A stretch of DNA of 64,000 nt, from assembly GCF_033568475.1 (NCBI RefSeq), contig NC_133122.1, positions 142,545,402 through 142,609,401 of the forward strand. The letters are read 5' to 3'. The notes below the pieces were generated by a model, which saw only the letters and a program-made list of their open reading frames with translations, did not search any database and had not been told where the DNA came from. Shown here in pieces: positions 46,899 to 57,943 of the stretch. The DNA comes from Henckelia pumila (taxonomy: Eukaryota; Streptophyta; Magnoliopsida; Lamiales; Gesneriaceae). The translations under genes and the position numbers were made by a program. Every line of letters begins with the position of its first letter. The stretch's first letter is position 1.

Positions 46899-49800
46899 AT
46901 GGCTACTTCATCTGCAGTTTACATTCTCAATGCTCTTGCAGTTGATTTTGACTCACTAAACGGAATGGAAAACCAGAAATATCCAAGGTCTGCACTGCTT
47001 TGGAACTATCTGGACTTCGCAAATTCCTGGATATCAAAAACTTGAATATCTATCAAAACGATCTCCTATCTCTATATCATAAATGTAAGCTCGGCGATGA
47101 TGGAATTTTATTGATATCTCTCGGAGGACATACGGTTCAGATCAGCGAAGGATTCTTTGCCAGCACTTTCAGTTTACCTACGTCAGGTAACACTGATTTC
47201 AAAATTATCTCAACTACTGATATCACTGAGATGCAAAGTTTGATTTCGGGATCAAGTCAACCAATTTCTCTATCTGGACTCAAAAGAGACCTTAAACCTG
47301 AATATCAAATGTTAGCTGATATTGTTGCCAAAAGTATTTTAGTCAAAGGAGGGTCCTTTGCTAGGCTAACTGTTGGAAAGTTTAAAGTAATGACGGCTAT
47401 CATGAAAGGTGTAAAGATCAATTGGAGTAACATTCTCTTCAATATCTTTGTTCAAATGATGACACCTAAAAAGCAATCTTCTGGTTATATTCTTCAAGCC
47501 AGTCAACTTCTTGAAGCCCTGGGAATTACTCTTCAAACTTCCTCCCAACTGCACAAGTTTAGAATTCTGAATCATGAATATCTCGCAAGCTTTCAATCCA
47601 GAGAATCAGCTGACTCAATGATTGCAAAAGTACAGAAAACACCAACGAAGAAGTCTATCAAAAAGAAAAGAAATCTTGTCATTTATGACAGTGATGAAAC
47701 TAACAGTGAAGAAGTGGTTAAACTGCCTCAAACCAAGCGAACAAGAACATTACAAACAAAGGCTGTAACTTCCCCATCTAAATTGATCATTTCCTTGGTT
47801 CCTAAACCAGCTAGTTTGATCTCAACTGAAGATACTCACCTTATTGATAAAACAGCTAAGGAGTTCACAACCAAAACTGATCCAAAAGGAAAGCAACCTA
47901 TGATGATTGAACCACTTCGGCGCCTTCAAACATCTCTAGAAATCACAACACCCAAAGATTTGAGCACCGTTGTTAAAACTCAGAAAGCTACCCTGCAGTT
48001 TATCTCACCAATTATAGCTCTGCCTCCAGCAACACCAATCGGTGGTCTATCCTCGAAACAAATTGTTGAATACACTCACTCAGGCTTAGACTTGGTTGCA
48101 GGAAGTTCACAATTAGCATCATCCTCAGACCCTGACAGACCATCCAATGCCATTCAACTACAAATTGACTTGACCATGGATGAAGTAATTGAATATGCTG
48201 AGAAACGCACTGCTGAAATCTTTGATACTTGGCATCAATACAGGACTTCTACATTAGCCAGGCACTTCACCAAGAAAGCTGAGCTATCTAAGTTTGTCAA
48301 AACTGAAGAGATTGTGCTAAGAGTAGTCAAGACTGCCAATATTCAAGACGCTTTGATGAGAAGAAAGTACTTCTATGATCTCTTACGGATAAAGAAGCTA
48401 GGAGAAATTGTTGGCGAATTTCAAAGCAATTATGATCCATGTGCTAGAACTTCTTATGAAGACAGAGCCATATTCACTCAACTGCAAACTGATCTCATCC
48501 AAATCCAAACAGAAGTCAAATTCTGGGAGACTGATCAAAATTTGGAGATTCCAGAAGCATTTGAATGGAAGAAACACAAAACTCATTCCTCATCCAAACC
48601 CAGACACAAGAAGAACAAGAAAAGTCATACTTCAATTGAATCCTCCAACCAGTCTATTGATCAGGCGTTTGATGAACTTTAAAAAGAAACTTCAGTTGCT
48701 CCGGATACAACCATTGAGCAGCAATTACACTCTTCAGATATTGACAAAACTCTACCTGAGCTTCAACTTATGCATGTTGATGAAGTTGTCTCTTAAATTG
48801 AGACAGAGAATAACTCAATGTTATCAGCGCCAACTACAGAAGAATTTGTATCTCCCGTGTTTCTTCAAAAAGAACTTGAAGAACCTCAACAAATCATCAT
48901 GGACACACAATCTTCTCCAATTCATGATCAAACAGACGAGTCATTCACTTTAACTCAGATGGAAATCTCAGAACCACACCTGTCTCAAGTAGATGAGTTA
49001 TCAAACCCCGTCGAATCAGTTATGACAGAACCTAAGGAAGTCAGTCAGACTTTGGACAATCCATCTCAGCTTAATGACACACCTGTTCAAACAGAGTCTG
49101 TTGCGGAGGAAGAACCCTCTAAACTCACTTCAACTGATGATTCTTTGGTTCCACCAGTTCATCTTGAGGACAAGGAGTTGCAAGAACCGATGAATGAATC
49201 TTCCCCAAATGAACAAATTATCAATGATTCATCTTCTCCTGCCAAAGCTGTTGAGACAGAGACTTTACCTCAAACTCTAGCAATGATTGTTCAAACAGCT
49301 CCTGAATCATCAACTCATCGGACAAGGGTAAAGGAAAGGTTGAAATGCTCACAATTACTCCTTCATCTCCTCCTAAAGGACAGAAGCAAGATTTTTCCAA
49401 AGAATATCTCTTATTCTCTGACAAAGGACTTCCATCTCCAACATCCACAACTGAAGATGATTGGTATCAAACTCTTTCTCAAATTGAGAACTCAGTTTAT
49501 GACATGTCCAAGACTGTCACCAGTCTTAAAGAAAATCAACAAACTACAGATAGCAACATCTCCTTTTTGAGACAATCGATTAATGCTGAGTTTGGAAAAC
49601 TTCAGGAAAAGCTTGCGCTACTGGATAAGCTCCTAGTAGATTCAAATAAATCAACTAGCTCATTGTCTCATCTGCAAAACTCTCATCAGTCTTTGGAGAC
49701 AAAAGTTTACAACTTGAATGGCTTTGTTCAAACACTTCACAATTCAGTTCAGTCCAATTTTCAAGGGATCTCTCGGCAACTGAACTCGTTAGCTGACTTA

Positions 49801-49917
49801 TCTCAGAATATCTTGCGAGCTCAACATGAATCTCAGGCTCTACAACGCTCTAATTCAGCGGCTCATCCACCAGCTCGTAGTTCAGCATTTCACAGACCAT
49901 CTTCCGATCGGCGATAG
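46899..49917 (+). pseudogene. Extra 3' ORF of the copia element (env-position, unknown function), ~1000 codons, broken
   Basis: ATG 46899 (MATSSAVYILNALAVDFDSL) is followed by a one-base shift before the main frame at 47000. That frame runs to TAA 48680, passes TAA 48794-48796 in frame, and shifts again near 49330 to a final stop at 49915-49917. The N-terminal ~200 residues form a folded-looking domain (ELSGLRKFLDIKNLNIYQND, EGFFASTFSLPTSG, YQMLADIVAKSILVKGGSFA, KVMTAIMKGVKINWSNILFN). The middle is disordered, Lys/Ser/Thr/Pro-rich with KKSIKKKRN and KPRHKKNKKSH basic clusters. The C-terminal 150 residues are a coiled coil (LRQSINAEFGKLQEKLALLD). No signal peptide or membrane span is evident, so calling it an envelope protein is not supported. 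A similar N-terminal domain is, from memory, common in Lamiales genomes. Confidence 0.6.
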
Positions 49918-50126
49918 TTCTTTTTCTCTCACATCAAGAACATTATCTTATCTACTCTAGTATTTCTCAGTTTATCAAAAAGGGGGAAAGAGTTCTTATG
50001 ACCTTGATTAACTTTGCATGACAATGAAAATCAGTTTTTGATGATAAACAAATATATATCAGTTTATGATGATGACAATGAATATCAGCTTATGATATGA
50101 CAAACTGAAATGTTTTGATAAACACC

Positions 50127-50139
50127 AAAAAGGGGAAAT
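50127..50139 (+). other. Polypurine tract of the copia element
   Basis: AAAAAGGGGAAAT directly precedes the TG of the right LTR. Confidence 0.85.
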
Positions 50140-51237
50140 TGTTGGGAAATTTAGTTTTGGTATTTACAAAACAAAGCCAAACTACTTAAGCATCTACAGA
50201 AAACCAAACTGATATACAGAGGTTGATGACGTCATGATGACCTACAGATACCTCGACTAAACTGAATCTATCAGTCACGCTAAAGGAACACACTTCAGTT
50301 TACCTTGCTAAACTGAATTCATCAGTCCATCCTTACTCAACTGATTATCTCAGAGATACAAAGCAGTTTACCCTGCTAAACTGAATCTATCAGTGTACCA
50401 TTGCCCAACTGATTGCACAAATAAATTCACAGTACTTCCGGATAAGATCGTCCGTACTCTGACATATCTGCAGAATGTAGTGCCGCGATACTAAGGGAAT
50501 GTCGGCGTCAGAGATCGTTGATGATAGTGACAAATCCAACAGGAATAATTTGAATCCTATCTGAAGAACACTTTGAAATTTTGATCGTTGCAAACCAAAG
50601 CTTATAAATAGGGATCTTGATCAAAGTTCAAAGGGGCTGATATCTCTGCTATTGCTAAAATTTCAAAGAAGCATCTTACGCTCAAGACTTGATCAAGAAA
50701 CTCGAAAGCACAAACACTTAAAAGCATCATTCTGACCATTGAAGGGTCGATCTTTGTGCTAAAAGATTTCGAGTTGTATTTATTCTACTGTAAAATCAGT
50801 CTAGGACTGAAACCAAGGTGATATACTAGGAGTTCTTGTTTAGGCACTGTTTAAGTCCTAAATCGGATTGGGTTTGTGCAAATTGCTTGTATAAATCAAA
50901 GTCTTCTAGTGAATCCTTTCGAGGTGGAAGAAGGGGTGACGTAGGAGTGTTTGAAATCTCCGAACATCCATAAACAATTTCTTGTGTCATTTCAGTTTAC
51001 CATTCATCCTCATACTTCATACCTACTCCTAAACTGATTTACACTAAGTGTTTTAAATCTGTAGCTTGACATCTTTCCGCACACATTCTGTTTGCCAAAC
51101 TACATTCGACACTAAGATAAGCCTTGAACTCATTCTTAAATCGATTGAGTTCCATTTTACTTAGTTAAAACTGCTTGAAAGTATATTAACCCCCCCCCCC
51201 CCCCCCCCCCCGTCTAGACTTTTAACCGATCCTAACA
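50140..51237 (+). repeat. 3' LTR of the copia element
   Basis: 1098 bp and nearly identical to the 5' LTR. The main difference is a C homopolymer of 22 (51190-51211) where the 5' LTR has a short run of C. Confidence 0.94.
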
Positions 51238-52125
51238 GTAATACAATTCTAATACAAGTGAAATAAAATCTCGATTTATGATATGCTTTTATTTATTTTT
51301 AACAAGTCGATAAAAGTTAATAACTCGATTGAAATTTTTTGTTTTCTAAAAGTTTAATACTAAATTATGTTAAAAATTTAAAAGACAAAAAACATAGCGA
51401 CGAAGATAAAACTTGAAAGTAAGGTAAAAAAATTAATAAATTTTTTAGATTTATAGACAAATTAAAAATATTGCTTTCAATTGATAAAACTTTATTTTCG
51501 AACATGAATTAAATATTAAAAATTAATTTTATCTACAATAAGTACATAGATATATACAAATTAAATACTCATTGAACAAAACTATACAATGAATAAAAAA
51601 CTTCAAAAACCTTAAAAATGACAAAACTAATTATTAAATTCATAAATAAAGTGCTACTTTTACCTTTGATTTGATAAAAAGTATAAATGTTGATTACACT
51701 TTTAGTTTATCACTGAAATATTTTTGGTCCTTAAAGTTTTCTAAGATATTACTTAGTTAGACATCATTGTTAATTTTATAGTTATTCTTCCTAAAAACAG
51801 GAATACAAGAAATTTTAGTTAAATTATCAAATTCCAAAAAAATAAACGAATTGATTGAATAAAGTATGAGATACGTTTCCTATATAAGTAGAATACAATA
51901 TCGATTTATGATTATGATATGATTCTACTTGTTTTGAATCAGATGACTAAAATTAATGATTTGATTTAATTTGTTATTTGTTTAAAAGTTTAATAGTCAA
52001 AATATTATGTTAGAAGAATGAAGACTAAAAGCATAGCGCTGAAGATAAATGTTGAAAATAATTTCACAAAATTAATTAATTTCTTTGATGTAGAGAAAAA
52101 AAATTTAATATAGCTTTCAATTAAT
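51238..52125. repeat. Tandem duplication, copy 2 (continuation beyond the copia insertion)
   Basis: Closely matches 37690-38590 in order and sequence, with a few substitutions. With 38850-38897 it forms the second copy of the ~1.2 kb duplication. Confidence 0.75.
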
Positions 52126-53170
52126 AAAACTTTAATTTTAGGACATAGGTTAAATATTAGCAATTATGTTTACTTAGAATAAATAAATAGGTACAAATTA
52201 AATACTCACTAAATAAAACTACAAAATGACAAAAAAAAACCTCAAAACACCTTGAGAATTAAATGAAATAAAATTGAGGATATAAATAAAAAATAATTTT
52301 AGGATATGAATTAAATATTAGAAATTAATTTTACCTATAATAAATAAATAGTCATAATTAAATACTCATTGAATAAAACTACAAAATGACATAAAAAAAT
52401 TCAAAAAGTATTTGGAATGACTAAAAAAATTAACCATTAAATGAAATAAATTGAGAATAAAAATAAAACTTTAATATTAGGACATGAATTAGAATAAATA
52501 AATAGTGACATGCAAATTAAATACACATTGAATAAATTTATATAATGACCTCAAAAACCTCAAAAAGTTTTGGAAATGACAAAAAATTAACTATTAAATG
52601 AATTAAAATGATGATAAATTTTAGAATATGAATTAAATATTAGAAATTAATTTTAACTATAATAAATAAATAGTCATAATTAAATACTCATTGAATAAAA
52701 CTACAAAATGACATAAAAAAATTCAAAAAGTATTTGGGATGACAAAAAAATTAACCATTAAATGAAATAAATTGAGAATAAAAATAAAACTTTAATTTTA
52801 GGACATGAATTAGAATAAATAAATAGTGACATGCAAATTAAATATGCATTGAATAAATTTATAGAATGACCTCTAAAACCTCAAAAAGTTTTGGAAATGA
52901 CAAAAAATTAACTATTAAATGAATTAAAATGATGATAAAAATGTAAATTAACAACTAAACTTTAATTTTAGGACATGAATTAAATATTAACAATTAATTT
53001 TACCTAAAATAAATAAATAGTGACGACAAATTAAATATGCATTGAATAAATCTATAGAAGGACATAAAAAACCTCAAAAAGTCTTGAAAATAACAAAAAA
53101 TTAATCATTAAATGAATTGTAATGAGGATAAAAATGTAAATTCACAACTAAAGTACCAGTTTTATATAGA
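52126..53170. repeat. Degenerate AT-rich tandem array (~145-178 bp units)
   Basis: Six recurrences of a unit beginning GGACATGAATTAAATATT, at about 52140, 52302, 52480, 52624, 52801 and 52971. Shared internal segments are AATAAATAAATAGT, TTAAATACTCATTGAATAAA, CTCAAAAAGT and AACCATTAAATGAA. The two-unit block 52302-52620 closely matches 52624-52960, suggesting higher-order duplication. Single degenerate units occur at 37240-37420 and 37960-38120. Confidence 0.7.
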
Positions 53171-53785
53171 TAATAGATAATTCTTGTAAGTAGAGAAATA
53201 TATATGCATGCACATATATTTTGGAAAACACAACAAAATGTTTTTTTTTTTTTGGACGAAACAGAATGAATTTAAGGATATAGTAAAAACTTGAGTCGGG
53301 GTTTAAATTAAGCTTTTGAATATAGTTCTAGGTGGTTGATGAAAATATGTTAACAAAAACAGCACGACATGGATTTATAATATCACCAATGCAGTTACTT
53401 CTCCAACTAATTATAGATAATAATCTTTAATTTGATCTTTAATATCTACCATTTTGATAATGTAAAGTATGCCATATATAATTTTCCCAAAGAAAAAATT
53501 CACAATTTAAAACGTTATTATTAATTAGGCAGCTTAAGTTTTTTTTTTGTATGGATAATATGAAACCAAGCCGAGTCGACTATTATCCTCCATTCAGCCT
53601 CCCCTTGAAATCCTCTGGTAAATCACTGATCACTCTTATGGCATCCTCAAAAAAAAACCTCTGGTAAATCACCTCTTTTTTCCGCATTTTATAGATGAAC
53701 ACCTTCGTCCTCCAAATTTCTCTCTGCGTTTCTTGATATTGGGGCTGTAAGTACATGCATATATATAATATATATAGTCGAGATC
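53171..53785. other. 5' flank of the GH17-like gene
   Basis: AT-rich. It probably contains the promoter of the gene starting at 53786. A TATATAATATATATAG stretch at 53761-53776 is too close to the ATG for certain assignment as the TATA box. Confidence 0.4.
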
Positions 53786-55731
53786 ATGAAGAAGCCATAT
53801 TCGAGCAGCTCGTTCTTGATATTGGGGTTGTGCATGGTTTCATGCGCGGATGCATTTATAGGCATAAACTGGGGAAGATTGAGCTCCCAAAGACTAATCC
53901 CTTCCATGGTGGTTGATTTGCTGTTACAGAATGGGATTACAGATGTCAGGATTTTTCAGCAAGTAAGCAATGTTTTGGAGGCTTTCTATAACAGTGGAAT
54001 CAATGCTACATTCGGCCTCTCCAATAGCGTATTGGATAATTATTTAAACCCATCCACAGTACAATGGTGGATAGATAACAAGATAATCAAGTATGACAAT
54101 ATAATGAAATTCCGGTAAGAAGTACTGATCATCGATTTGAGAATTACCAAGCTAAAATTAATTAGGAAAAACTGCAAATTTGGTTATGTATGTTTGTCAT
54201 TTTGATATTTTGCTCCTCTATGTTTTCATATTTCAGTTTTAGTCCTGCATGTTCCGATTTTTGGCAATTTCGGTCCTTTTTTTTATTCGAAAATGCTTAC
54301 GTGACATTGTACACGTCAGCTCCACATTAGCACTGAATTGGTGCTACGTTAGCGCCATGTTGGAAAAAGGACTAAAATTGCCAAAAAAATAAAGACAGCG
54401 GACTAAAACTGAAATCTGAAAATATAAAGGACTGAAATCGCAAAATGAGAAACATACTGACCAAAAAAACAATTTTTTCAATTAATTAAAACGTTGAATG
54501 AAGGTGTACGTTTAATTAATTAATTTTCAGGTATGTCACCATTGGAAACAATCCCTTTTCTCCAATGTTCAGCGACAAGATGTACTTCAACTCAATACCT
54601 GCCTTGAAGAATCTGCAAAAAGGCCTCAACGCCAACGGCAAAAGAGATATCAAAGCAACAATCCCACATTACACAGATGTCCTCACCGTGACAGCTACTT
54701 CGAAGCCATCGGAAGTCGACTTCCGGCCCGATATCAAAGAGGCAATGGTCGACTACGTGAGGTTCCTTGGAGAAGAGGAAGCCCCTTTCATGTTGGCCAT
54801 TTTCCCCATCGACTACATCAACAGCAACGGCTTGGATATTGATTTCGGGTTTATGGACAACAAATCGAAACACAAAATAAAAGACATAAACGCCACCTAC
54901 ACTAATGTATTCGAGTTGCTATACGATTCACTGCATTGGGCTTTGAACAAAGCCGGCGCGGGGAAAGTGAAAATCTTGATCGGAGGCATCGGTTGGCCTA
55001 CGGACAGTTACCCCGGAGCCAGCGTCGAAAACGCGCAACGTTTTTACAAATCCTTCCTCCCTTTCATCGCCAGCGGCGTGGGGACACCCATGAGACCCAA
55101 TGAGAGCATCGAAGTTTTCTTGAACACACTGTCTGATGAAAACCAGATGCCTCTCAAAATGGGTTTGTACCACCGTCACTGGGGGATCTATAAATTCAAC
55201 GGCGAGCCCAAATACAAGATCGATTTCTCCGGAAAAGGAGGGGGCGAATATCCCAGCATCGCTAAAGGAGTGATACACATGCCCAATAGATGGTGTGTGT
55301 TCAATAAGAAGTTCGATGACCCTACGTTGGTGCAGTCTATGAAGGATATGGCATGCAACGTTTCGGATTGCTCGAGCTTGGACGGGGGAGGATCGTGCTC
55401 CAAATTATCGTACGAAGACAAGATTTCTTACGCGTTCAACGGATACTTTCAGACCAAGGGGCAGGCGTCTCAGACCACGAACGAAAAATGCGACTTGGGT
55501 GGGCTGGGGGTGGTGGTGTCTGAAGATCCGTCTGACGGGACGTGTGAGTTTCCGGTGGAGATTTTGTCGGCCGAATACGCCATTGAAGGTGCGACGTTTG
55601 GCTCCGTGGATAGCGGCGGGGAGAGATCAGTGCATGCAGGAGGGTGGGCATCTGCATTAGTACTGTTGATTCTGCTAATTCGGATCCTTCTTCAATTCAA
55701 ACAACAAGAGTACTCTTTGACGACTACTTAA
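53786..55731 (+). CDS. GH17 beta-1,3-glucanase-like protein with X8/CBM43 domain, both catalytic Glu replaced
   Basis: Two exons, 53786-54114 and 54531-55731 (GT-AG, CG|G splits an Arg codon), 509 aa. A signal peptide covers residues 1 to about 23 (FLILGLCMVSCADA). The GH17 domain begins FIGINWGRLSSQ and continues with VRIFQQVSNVL, NPSTVQWWIDN, AIFPIDYI, GWPTDSYPGAS, RHWGIYKFNGEPKY. The X8 module covers about 364-452, with WCVFNKK and the cysteines MAC, DCSSLDGGGSC, KC and GTC. The tail has a small-residue region, then WASALVLLILLIRILL and twelve polar residues, so it could be GPI-anchored or membrane-spanning. Architecture and GWPTD motif match the glucan endo-1,3-beta-glucosidase 5/6 group, acting at the cell surface/plasmodesmata on callose. 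However, the acid/base Glu of the GNE motif is Asn117 (GNNP) and the nucleophile Glu of GEIGWP is Gly262. The protein is probably a non-hydrolytic beta-glucan-binding pseudoenzyme. Confidence 0.9.
54165..54479. mobile_element. Mutator-like MITE in the GH17 intron
   Basis: Imperfect long terminal inverted repeats (GGAAAAACTGCAAATTTGG... against ...CCAAAAAAACAATTTTTTC), with inverted halves sharing TTTCAGTTTTAGTCC / GGACTAAAACTGAAA. It is flanked by a 9-bp direct repeat AATTAATTA (54156-54164, 54480-54488), the TSD length of MULEs. It makes up most of the 416-bp intron. A relative lies at 56772-57079. Confidence 0.7.
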
Positions 55732-56459
55732 TTTATAATAAGTGGAATTAAAAGATGTAGAAATTCAAGAGTTTGGTTACTAACGTGGGACGATTGGACT
55801 TATGTCTATGATAGAAAAGTAATATTTTTCAATCGTCTCACAAGAGGTTTTTTTGGGATTTTGTTTTGGTTTCGGTGGCTCATTTTGTATTTGAAATTGA
55901 AAATTCTAGATTTAAAATTTGTGAAAATGTGTTCGTGACTTGGTATCATCGTGATTTATGTCATTTAAACTAATTAAATTTCAGTACTAGTTTGATGATT
56001 ATATTTGCCTTGTAGTTGTAGTTCTCTTCACCCGAAAAAATGCTAATGCGACACCACATATTGTTGGAGATTACTCAGGGCATACACAGTCCTCCAACAT
56101 TTGTGCTAATTTCCACTTACTTTTTTTTTATTGACTCTACGGGTGGACAGCTGTCCATCCGTTGAACTTTTTTTTTTTTTTTTTAAAATAATAATTTATT
56201 AAATAATAAATATTTTATTAAAATAAATAAATGAAATAATAAATATTTTAAATTTATAAGAAAATTTAAAAATTAAATTAATTAAAATAAATAAATAAAT
56301 GATAAAATGACAATTGTATAATTTATTTTCAAATTTAAAAATATTTTATTAAAATAAATTTAGGCTTTTAAATTAATTGTAATTGTCATATAGTCGTTAT
56401 AAAATAATGTTGGTAATTATTTTTTGAATGAAAAATAAATTAAGAGTAATAAAATATTA
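55732..56459. other. 3' flank of the GH17-like gene
   Basis: No gene. Contains A/T runs, and an AT-rich AATAAATAA-type stretch at 56180-56450. Confidence 0.5.
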
Positions 56460-56755
56460 GTGGGGTTCACAAATGTTTGGTTTGTAGGATATTTGATTGT
56501 GAGAAGTGAGATATTTGAGATGTGAGATATTTGAAAGATGACGTGGATAGATGGACCCATAAATATTTGGGAGTAATGTTCCCACAACCGTGGATGCCCT
56601 TAGAGCATTCATTATAGTGAGGGCTTTTAATTCTCTCAAATATTTAAGGGTTAAATCATGTCCCACATCATCAATTAAATATCTCTCTACTCAAATATAT
56701 CACATTTCACAATCAAAAAAATCTCGCAAACCAAATATTTATGGGTTTCACTTTC
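56460..56755. mobile_element. Foldback element
   Basis: The left arm (56460-56520, GTGGGGTTCACAAATGTTTG...) and right arm (56688-56755) are inverted copies with shared TTTGGTTTG, TTTGATTGTGA and ATATTTGAG blocks. The inner parts also pair loosely, so nearly the whole 300 bp could fold into one hairpin with its loop near 56600. Confidence 0.55.
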
Positions 56756-56771
56756 ACTTTAATATTATACA

Positions 56772-57079
56772 GAGAAAATTGCTTTTTTAGTATTGTATAT
56801 TTGTTACTTTGAGATTTTGGTCATCTATATTTTTTAATTTCAGTTTTAGTCCGCTATCTTTTTTTTTTTGTAAATTTCAGTTTTTTCTGATATGACGCGG
56901 ATGTGGCACCAATACAGTGCTGATGTGTATAATGTCACGTACGTATTTTCGAATAAAAAGGACTGATATTGTCAAAAATTGAAATACGCAGGATTAAAAC
57001 TGAAATATAAAAAAAAACATAGATGATCAAAATTGCAAAGTAACAAACATATATAAAAGATTAAAATTGCAGTTTTTCT
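56772..57079. mobile_element. Mutator-like MITE, same family as the GH17 intron element
   Basis: Shares ends (GAAAATTGC... / ...GCAGTTTTTC) and inner blocks (TTTCAGTTTTAGTCC, TATTTTCGAATAAAAAGGAC) with 54165-54479. Flanked by TATTATACA and TATTATATA, a 9-bp duplication with one mismatch. Confidence 0.6.
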
Positions 57080-57618
57080 TATTATATATATTTATTTATT
57101 CATTTTAGTAAAATCATTTTCACTTTTCGAATAAATTTATCTCTATTTTAATTAATTATCTATAATTTAATATATATATTTTTATTAAAATGTATGAAAA
57201 TATCTAGAGGGACGTTACTCGATAAATATTGATAACTTTGAAAATTAAGAGAATATGGCGGTGGGTATGAAAAATGTCAAATTATGTCTGTTTTGTGAGA
57301 GAAATAGAAATTAAATGGTGGATGTGGTAGATTCAGACGAACTCGAAAATTTTTTCTACTCAAATTTTCATGGATATTAATTTGGAAATTTCAAAACATT
57401 CTATGCTAAAAAAAAAATAAAATTCAAAACATTCCCAAAAGACCTACTGGAATTTTATCCATTCCAGCGTATATAACATTTTTTTGTGATATAAAAATTG
57501 ATGTAAAAAGTAGAAATATATGAAATTTTGTTAAGAGAAACAATTTATTTATAAGTTGTTTTTAAATGTTGGCACAACGTTAGACGATATCCTAACATAG
57601 TGTTGGATTTTCATCTCT

Positions 57619-57645
57619 AACCTAGCGTTATTTTCAGCGCTAGGT
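57619..57645. repeat. Short perfect inverted repeat
   Basis: AACCTAGCG, a 9-10 base loop, then CGCTAGGTT. It stands out in AT-rich DNA. No function assigned. Confidence 0.6.
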
Positions 57646-57739
57646 TGGTGTTGATCTACAATGTTGCACGAAATTTGGTGCAACACCGTAGTTCTATGCT
57701 ATTTTTTTTTTCTTCGGTTTTCTATTTCTTATTTATAAT

Positions 57740-57943
57740 GGCCCCGTTTGGTTTCAAAAGCTAGCCAGGCCAAAAAAACACTTTTTTTAGTGTTTTTCAG
57801 TTAACAAGGTATTTGGTTGACAAAAAAAAATGATTAAATAAGCACTTTTTTGAGTCAAAATTTTTGAGCTTTTTTAAAAGTAAAAAATTGTAGCTTTTAA
57901 AAGCACTTATTTTAAAAAATCTCTACAAAATCCAAACGGGCTC
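57740..57943. mobile_element. Small MITE with GGCCCCGTTTGG ends
   Basis: The left end GGCCCCGTTTGGTTT pairs with the right end TCCAAACGGGCTC in inverted orientation, and the interior has complementary AAAGCACTT/AAGTGCTTT-type blocks. The target duplication is not certain. Confidence 0.55.

Larger units (their letters stand above)
38898..51237 (+). mobile_element. Ty1-copia retrotransposon, SIRE/Maximus type, 12.3 kb
   Basis: TG...CA LTRs of about 1.1 kb, flanked by ATAAT (38893-38897) and GTAAT (51238-51242), a 5-bp duplication with one mismatch. A TGGTATCA-type primer site follows the left LTR, and AAAAAGGGGAAAT precedes the right LTR. The order is gag, protease, integrase, RT, RNase H, which is Ty1-copia. 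Great length, a long extra region after pol and an additional large 3' ORF are typical of SIRE/Maximus. Both gag-pol and the 3' ORF have a few stops and indels, so the copy is defective but young by LTR similarity. Confidence 0.92.
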
